Source: Podocnemis expansa
Lineage: Eukaryota; Chordata; Testudines; Podocnemididae
DNA: 64,000 bases
NCBI GenBank assembly: GCA_007922195.1
Contig: ML682130.1
Span: 1 to 64,000 of the forward strand
Reading direction: 5' to 3'
Positions 56,780 to 64,000 of this stretch are shown in pieces. The notes under the pieces were generated by a model. The model saw only the letters and a program-made list of their open reading frames with translations, did no database searches and was not told the DNA's origin. The first letter of the stretch is position 1. Each line of letters starts with the position of its first letter. A program made the translations under genes and the position numbers.

Positions 56780-58020
56780 TCTATTGGATCCTGGAAGCCA
56801 AATTACCCTGTAATCCTCTCCACCCCACCCAAGAAGGCTGACCACAAGTTGGGACAGAATAAGGGAAACTCATCCTTCTTCTACCATGCCCCGCCTGTTC
56901 TGTGGAGTAAGACCTAGTTCCTGGGACTGTCCATTCAGAAGCCTCACTCCACCATCCAATTGATACTGGGAACATACTACAATTGCTGTGGTACAGCACA
57001 TCATAGGAATCCCATTCCTCTACATGACATTCCTCTGAGCTCTTTTCTGGGCCACCTGCAACCCCATAGCTTTCATCAGGCCAGGTTCACAGCTGGTACA
57101 AATCACCATAGCTAGTAAAGCCTGACTGATTTACACCAGTCATGCAGTCCTTAACCCCATGTGCTATCACACATGGGCCTAGCCATAGTGGCAAGAAGGA
57201 AAGGTGGCATTTTTTTCCATTTCACCTCTGTAATTCTTCATCTGTGTCCTCTGGGTACTGGGCAGTATAGGAAGCTGGCACTCACATGGCTCCTGTGACT
57301 GCTTCAAGGGCATCTTGCTGCCAGACCTACAACCCATCAAGTGAAGTGCAGTTAGAGATCACTGATCCTCAGGACACTGGAAGCATGCCATGGTCCCAGT
57401 TAACTCCTTCCTGAGGCTGTAAGGTTAAACATGCCAAGTCCCTGGGTTCCCATGGCTTCCTTTGGAGCAATGATCCCACAGTAGAGTTCATCACTGTGAC
57501 CAGAGCAGGCTGTGTCAGGCATTGTGGGATCACTACTGAAAGACTATTAGGGATAACATAAGTACCGCGGTATCCACATTTGTGCTGCATCGGACTATAC
57601 ATATCGGCCATGGCTCAATGTTACTAGTAGAGCTGCTGTTACTGTGGGATTTAATGGATGGAACTTATGTCAGCAAGAAACAAATTTCAGTGTAGACACA
57701 AGCACAGAAGGATTGATATAAAGTGGCTTGTGTCTACCTAATTTTGTTCTGTTGTTGAGGCTTGAGGTGGGGCAAAGACAAAGACAAAAACAGGATTCAC
57801 CCCATCCTAGTGTACACAGTGTGTCCTTCACTTTTACATTACCCTCAGACAAACCATCATAGTTTTAGTGTCCACCTCTTAGGGGGTTGGGGGCCTCAGC
57901 AAGTCCCCTCTCATTGTCTTTTGTCACCTCTTGGTCTCATGGAGTCCCATCTGTTGGCTCTCTTTATCAATAAATGCCAACCACTCATGGCTCCTGCTGC
58001 ACAATGGTACCCCCCGTCCC
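56780..58020. other. intron of the second TRIM gene; no exon identified
   Basis: The expected linker exon of about 116 nt was looked for on the minus strand and not recognised. A MITE-like end (tttcagtgtagacacaagc) is at about 57,687-57,705. Confidence 0.4.
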
Positions 58021-58024
58021 AGGT

Positions 58025-58175
58025 TCTGTCTGCTGGCTGCTCCTACCAGCCACTCACTGGCTCCCGCTCACCATGTGCTCCCAGCAGCCACTCCCTGGCT
58101 TCCTGCTCACTGGCTGCTCTCACCAGCCACTCACTGGCCGTCCACTCACAATCTGCTCTCACTCACACACATTGC
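58025..58175. repeat. short minisatellite, about 38/77-bp period
   Basis: ccagccactcactggc recurs at 58,045 and 58,122 with the half-unit cagcagccactccctggct between. Imperfect. Confidence 0.55.
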
Positions 58176-58179
58176 TGCT

Positions 58180-60150
58180 CCCATTGGCCAGAGGCACTAA
58201 CCTCTGCTGGTTCTCGGTCAGTTCTCAAGTGATTTCAGCTCCTAGATAGAATTTCAAGAATCTAATGATTTCAGCTTTTAGGATGCAGAGGCATGTCCCT
58301 GATCAAAATAGCAAAAGACTCCACATGGACTCATTAAGTCTATCTTTCAACAATGACAGAAGAATTAAGCATTGCCTGAGACAGATTTCATGCAGTCACA
58401 GAACCCATCCTCCCCTCCCTCTTGTTTTACAATACTAAAAAGCAGGGTCTGCCATTTTTCTGAGTTCTGTTCTAATGACAGTGACTTTTCCATCCAGGCA
58501 GGCTGAACACAGTCAATACAATCAAAGGGCAGCATACAATGAATAAATTACATTTCATTTCCCCTTTCACTTTAAAACACAGGAATTTGTAACTCAAACC
58601 AGCCATACCAACCATTTCCCATCATGCCCAGCACCTGGGTGGGTTCATCCATATATAGAGAAATTATGCTAAGTACTTAATTGTAGTCCTGCAAATACAA
58701 AGGCCACGCAAATAAGGTGCCCCCCTTTCAGCTGGCTAGGCAGGAGAAGTGCCCAGCCACTCAGCCCTTGCTTACAGGAGGAAGGAAAAACAGGGTGAGC
58801 AGAAAGCAGAATGGCTGAATGGTGATGGCAAGATGCAGCGGTGAGCCAGTCAAATGTGGGGAGGGAGTGAAAAGGGGAGCTAGTCTCCCCAAGAGGAAGC
58901 TTCACTTGCTGCTCATGGTTGTAAATCTCAGCCACCCCATGGGGGGGGGGCACTAGGTACATGTGCATCAGCCCAGAGGTGATGTGTAGGGGGGATATGT
59001 GCAGTCATGTGGACCCCACCCACCCACACAATTACTTAGTATCATGGTGATGCCTGGGCCCCTTCCCTGTAGGGCAATTGATATGGTGAACTGTGAGCTA
59101 CACCTGGCAAGGAGAGGCAACCGTTTGAACTCTGCTGAGAGAGGCAAGAGAAACATCTGGAAGCTGCAGGGAGGGGCCTCTGCTTTCCAGGAGGCTTCCT
59201 GGGGAGGGTGGGGTGACTTAATTTTTCCAGGGGTGTGCCCCTCACTAACAGCAGATTCAGGTAATCTCTGCCTCAGCCTTCACTCCTCTGGGGTCACCCT
59301 GGAGAACTCCACTCCTGCACAGATGTTCTCCAGATAAATATAGCTATGCAGTTATCCTCCCTCACCTCCCACATATCCAGACAAACACATAGGGCCAATG
59401 ACCGAGCTGGTGGAAATCAGGATTACTGCATTGGACTCAATGAGGTGAGACCCCCAGCTGGTCGGAACTGCTGACTGCTCCAGTGGAGTCCATGGCGCCA
59501 GAAACCCGGCAGATATCAATCAGGGTTACTTTGTTAGAGACAACGTGATTATGCTGATTTGCACACCTAAAATCTAGCTCATGGCTTAGAAAAGCAGCTG
59601 TACAGTGAGATGCTGCTACTCAAGGCCTTCATTTGAGAGCTTTCACTGCATTCAGACTTCCTCCAGAAGTCAATCTTCCAATTTCTCCCAACACCTTGGC
59701 TGAGCCACCAAAACAAGACCAGCTAATGAGCAGAACCTAGTCCTCACTTCCAGGGGCAGGTCACAGATTCTGCAGTTAATTTTGCTTCCTAGAACATTCC
59801 CAGGACTGACAGCACTCTACTCCTCTCTGTACCATTTGGGGCTGGGCATTGCTTAGTCCACACAGACTCGGCCACACTGTCAGAGTGGGAACACAGCACC
59901 ACTTAGCTCATTCTGGCAACCCCTCAACTCAGGAGACCTCAAAGGGCAAGAAGACACATGTGTCAAGGACTTTCATTCAATCAAGAGTAAGTTCACATGC
60001 TCTTGTCATCTCCCTCCCTCCACTGGATGGATAGATAGATACCAAAGCAATATATGCTTAATAAATACCAAATACCGAGATCTCTGGTTTCTGAGGATTG
60101 TAAGGGGCTGAATGTATTAAAAGATTGTGCTGCCTGAGAAGGGAAGAGCC
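58180..60150. other. intron of the second TRIM gene; no exon identified
   Basis: No exon with matched splice signals was recognised. No repeat with clear ends. Confidence 0.4.
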
Positions 60151-60155
60151 CTTAC

Positions 60156-60178
60156 CTGCTCAAGGTGATATCTTCATC
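60156..60178 (-). CDS. 23-nt TRIM linker exon
   Basis: A 23-nt exon with acceptor ctggttcag and donor gtaagg. It encodes DEDITLS plus two bases, phase 0 to 2. SPRY-containing TRIM genes have exactly such a 23-nt exon coding for a D-x-x-x-TLSR peptide between the coiled-coil and the linker. It is too short for an ORF search but its splice sites and reading frame fit the exons on both sides. Confidence 0.75.
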
Positions 60179-60603
60179 CTGAACCAGATGAGAGAGATGA
60201 AGAGAGCCAGGTTACATTAAATTTTCTTTTTAAGTAAAATCCTTCCCATCCCTCCGGTCCTGCTTTGGGGTCAGCCTGGCCCTGAAGAGAAAATTCTGCA
60301 TCCTGCTCCCTGCAACACAGGCTCCTTACCACTTCACTGAGGCACTAAGGCCAGCCCTGACTGCCTGCAGAGAGTGGGGTGCCCCACTGAGTCCCCTTCA
60401 TGCATCTCCTAGTGCCACACTGGGGCACTTGGTCCAACAGAGACTGCGAGAGCCCCCTAATGAACCCTCCCTGTCTCCACACTACATTAGAATCCAGGGA
60501 ACAATTCTGAACAGACACTGGCAGTCCTATAGTGAGCTGGGGTCTCCCCAAGGGTGGGGCTTGTCCCTTGGATCTGGGTTGTGACTTTGTGCTGCCATCT
60601 CAC

Positions 60604-60729
60604 CTGCTCCTCCAGGTCTGACGCCTCTTTCGTCTCTTTCCCCTTCTCCCTTGTGCCATCTTCCTCCTCCATCTCCTGCAGCTTCTGGAGGATCATCTGC
60701 TGTCCATCATGCAGGAAGAGGCGCAGGTG
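60604..60729 (-). CDS. coiled-coil exon of the second TRIM gene
   Basis: 126 nt, phase 0 to 0, acceptor ctgcattgcag, donor gtgaga. The peptide starts HLRLFLHDGQQMILQKLQEM and ends in charged residues (EASDLEEQ). The pattern LR-x-FL-x(6)-L-x-x-L-x-E-x-E matches the coiled-coil of TRIM ligases, which forms the antiparallel dimer. It is shorter than the usual 231-nt exon. The open frame continues upstream to 60,780 (SALQ before HLRL fits the family), so the acceptor may lie further up. Same length and phases as exon F at 27,126. Confidence 0.6.
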
Positions 60730-60789
60730 CTGCAATGCAGATAGTTGGTTCTTAGAGATGCCCAGTAAAGGGCTCAACATGCATTACCT

Positions 60790-63400
60790 GAACCTTCTTG
60801 GACCACCATGGTGGTCACAACGGAGACCTGTGGTCCTGTGGGCATCCTCTGGATGGTCTTACTCTCAGTGGGTTATCACGCTCCCACACAATGCCCCCCT
60901 TGGGCAGCAACTCCTCACCCTGTGGGACACTCAGAGGTTCACGGTACACACTCCAATAATCAGAGTGTACCATTCCATCAATCCCCATTCCAAATAAGAC
61001 ACGGTTTTCCATTTACAGCAAACCATTACCACACCAGGGAGTGCGGCTCCCACACACCTCCCCATGGGGAAAGCCCCTCCGCCGCCCTACTCTCCAATAG
61101 GATGGATGATAGAGTCCCAGTAAATCTTTGTTCCCCCTTTTTTTCCTTCTGCTGCCCTGACCAATGGTTATCAAATGCATTTAGCTGGGCCTAACTTAGC
61201 TCGCATTTGATCGGCCTCACTAAGATCTTAAGGTATATGTCTCTAACCCAGGGTACTACAACCCTCTTGACCTCTTAAGGCAAGCGTATTGCTCTCACCT
61301 GTCCGGTACCAGACTTGCAGGCCAGAGCCTGGCTGGCCGTAGACAGCTCACTCGCAGTCTCCATACCTGAGGTAAAGCCCCAACGCTTGCTACTCCCAAC
61401 TTGTCCACATCCTGGCGAATGACTGGGTGAGGGGTCTCACCAACTAGACCCCTGCCCTACTTTTGCCCTGCCTTACTTTCTCAAAGATGGGTCACCCTAA
61501 TGCCAAAGACCTCCCTTCCCCTTCAGGCTGGCCAATCACTGCCGCCGGAGTACTTCTCAAAGCCTAAACATCTGCATATGGCCCCTTTCCCTCGGTGAAA
61601 TGGTCCAGTGTCTCTCATTACCTCTCGGTTAGAGGTGAGGATACTTACCTCTCTTCCTTCCTCATCAAACTCACAGTAGATGCTGCTTGAACAGTCCAGT
61701 GAGTAGCCAGGAAGCTTCAGCCTAAGACCAAGGGGTTCAAGGCCGGGGGGCTCCAGGCAGAGCTCAGTGGGTATGGCCGAAGACCATTCCTGCCGTCGGG
61801 GTGGGAGCCTGATCCTAGTCACCATCCCTTAGAGAATACCCAGCGGGGCTCCCCTCATAGTCTCTTCCCTCAGCTGGTCATAGCGCCGGGTTCATCCCAG
61901 CATAGCTCCGGGACACCCTGCTTGTATACACTGCGGGTCCAACTCCCTTTCCCTTCTCATGCTTTGAGGGCTTTCTAGCCATTGCAGTCGCAATTTGGTA
62001 TTACGCTCAGACCCAACCAACGACTAAGGGCCTTTCCCGCTCAATAGACCTCTTATTACACCACCCATCATCCCAACCACCAACTGGGAGTTCGGAAGCC
62101 AGCTGTTCCCGATAGAACACACTCCCAGGGCAAGTCTCATAAGGGCAATAATATGCTTGTAGAAGGCCCTTCAGATAAACCAAAGACTCGTAAGGAGACA
62201 GCAAGATGTGTACCCTCGAAGTGGTGTTCCTTCCCTGCTCCCTTGGTAGATGCTGTTCCTTCCTCACGTATGTCCCATTCCCCCCAGGGGGCATTCCCTT
62301 CGGGGCACGCCTTCCTGGGCACACACCTGTTTACGTCGCCAGTCGTAAAGTTTGGACCACACTGGCTGGTCTTATCCCAGTGGTACAAGGTCATGTAAAT
62401 CAATGTCCCCTAGGCCACGGGACTTGATCCCCTGGGTGTCACTTTATCACAACCAGCTCCTTGACCACTCTACTCCTCTGGCTGATTACCAGCCACCGAA
62501 AAAAAAAAAAAGGCAGGGAAAGAAGAGAAAGAGAAGGGGAAATAATCATGTTACTACTCCCTCATGTCAACACAAGGTTATCGATACCGGCAGTCTTTTT
62601 CAACAGGGGCCGCCACAGTGTCATTGGTAGGCTGACGTAGACCTGGGATATACCCATCAGGCTCATGCGAAGTCCTCTCCCGGTCTGCCTTGTATAGGGC
62701 CATTTAGTGGCCAGGCCACTAAACGATCCGGGTGCTCTACTCACAGTACACTCTTTGAGGTCATCAGCTGCCATCTCTGGCTGCTGGCACTCCCTCCAAC
62801 CTAGGACGAGGTAACTCTCCTAGTCCCTAACCACTGGTAGCCCACTCCTCTACAGGACTCTAAATGTCCCAGGTTCCCGCATCTATCGCGTTCATAGCAC
62901 GCGAGTGTATCATACTGCCAGACCAAGGGAAACACAGTACACCTTCCCTTCCCCAGTCCTGGAGGTGCCGGCATCCACCAATGCCAGCCCAACGACCCTA
63001 CAGCATCCTAAATTCCCTTGTAGGAGGTACATTATTACCTGATGCTGCCAGAACACTAATCATCTGGGTTTCTCCCGCCTCTGCCAATATGCCTTTAGGC
63101 AGAGTGGTTAAAGTCGCACTCCTCGACTTTAACCAAGATAAACTGGTATCTTTCTATCAGTAAGGTGACCTCAGGCCCTCCTGCGTAGGCGCCACACTAG
63201 GCACTTGGACAACTGGGCCTACTTTCTCCTCTGGGTTAGGTCTGGCAATCCCCAATTACCCTTGCTGGGGCGATGGTCCTTGGGTTGATCTCCTAGACCT
63301 CTCCAGGACCCTGAGCGTGGACAAATACCCTTGTCAGAGTTATGCTATGCTGAAGGTGGAAGAGCCAACTCCACCCGCCATCCATCAGCATGGCTAGCAG
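60790..63400. other. unexplained CpG-containing stretch, possible retroelement remnant
   Basis: Composition changes here: CpG and unique-looking sequence are more frequent than in the flanks. Both strands carry several cysteine- and tryptophan-rich open frames of about 100 codons (minus 62,007-62,324 and 61,523-61,825; plus 60,808-61,194). A long purine tract is at 62,498-62,543. A decayed retroviral envelope region is one possible reading, but no diagnostic motif, LTR pair or primer site was found, and orientation is unclear. No TRIM RING exon was found here. Confidence 0.3.
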
Positions 63401-63401
63401 T

Positions 63402-63742
63402 CACCTATTCCTGAATGTATCTGAGCAGCACTCGAAAAAGAATGGTAGGTTACTTACCAGTAACCATCCTTCTTCAAGATGGGCTGCTCAGATTCATTCA
63501 GATACCTCCTCTGTCCCTGGATCTAGAGTTGACGACTCCAAGACACTGGGGAGGGGCCAGGCGGTGACCACATATATAGCCATGGGGTGGCATGGGGGGC
63601 AGCGGCCGCCTGCCCTCTTCTGACAGGCCAGGGCAAAAAGTTCTGACCAATCCAGCGCTTCAGCACGGAGACGCCTATTCCTGAATGAATCCAAGCAGCC
63701 CATCTCAAAGAAGGACGGTTACTGATAAGTAACCTACCATTT
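63402..63742. mobile_element. hairpin-ended repeat with outward 5' splice-site sequence
   Basis: Element 63,441-63,742 has inverted arms of about 60 bases: aatggtaggttacttaccag ... ggctgctcagattcattcag against ctgaatgaatccaagcagcc ... taagtaacctaccattt. A partial third copy of the arm (cctattcctgaatgtatctg) abuts it at 63,404. Inside is a TATA-like catatatagcc. Similar hairpin repeats are common in turtles in my recollection. No target duplication was identified. Confidence 0.65.
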
Positions 63743-63810
63743 CCATCCAGCCTCTGACCCTGATCTGCTCAACCTGGGAACCTTTCTGCTACACAGAGTG
63801 GTGAGCACCC

Positions 63811-63858
63811 TCCCCATCTCTCTCTCTCTCTCTCTCTTTCTCCCCCCCCCCCCCCCCG
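63811..63858 (+). repeat. (TC)n and poly-C microsatellite
   Basis: A run of tc dinucleotides followed by about 17 C residues, then ctctctctct again at 63,871. Confidence 0.9.
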
Positions 63859-64000
63859 TTTAATTATAACTCTCTCTCTCTAGGCCTGATACAGCAGAAT
63901 CTAGGTAATATTGTAGCTGGGTGTTTTTCTTTCCTTGCATGTTTATTAATGCTGTAACTGGGTATTTTGGGGTATTTTTCTCTCCTTTGGTATTTAATAT

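Overview
The window is vertebrate nuclear DNA, most likely from a turtle or a related sauropsid. The reasons are small spliced exons with GT/AG borders, long AT-rich introns, a CpG-rich promoter, a CR1-type LINE end, other CR1-like fragments, and many short repeats of the kind that fill turtle genomes (tRNA-related SINEs, hAT-like MITEs with 8-bp target duplications, and MITEs starting GCTATGTCTACACT). The species call rests on remembered repeat families and was not checked by a search. All recognised genes are on the minus strand; no plus-strand gene could be supported.

Region 1, about 11.7-32.7 kb: a RING/B-box exon of a TRIM-type ubiquitin ligase (32,319-32,735), followed on the minus strand by a chain of small open exons. 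Their phases fit one another down to 11.8 kb. Within the chain a three-exon cassette (158/161 + 26 + 116 nt) occurs three times. It arose by tandem genomic duplication and keeps the reading frame, adding about 101 residues per copy. The last copy has a frameshift and a lost splice donor. That all these exons form one gene is an inference.

Region 2, 45.5-53.1 kb: a complete SH3BP5L gene (RAB11 guanine-exchange-factor family) in six coding exons giving 379 residues. It has a probable noncoding first exon in a CpG-rich, YY1/ETS-type promoter with mirrored elements.

Region 3, 55.2-60.7 kb: the 3' part of a second TRIM gene, with a coiled-coil exon, the 23-nt linker exon typical of SPRY-TRIM genes and a PRY-SPRY terminal exon. 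One linker exon was not found, and the RING exon would lie beyond the right edge.

The rest is repeats. Notable are a MITE group with shared ends, 5-bp target duplications and different palindromic cores (one copy nested in another), several hAT-like elements with 8-bp duplications (two nested pairs), two fold-back SINEs, a CR1 3' end, LTR-like pieces, and a hairpin-ended repeat near the right edge whose left arm carries a strong outward 5' splice-site sequence. The stretch from 60.8 to 63.4 kb is unexplained.
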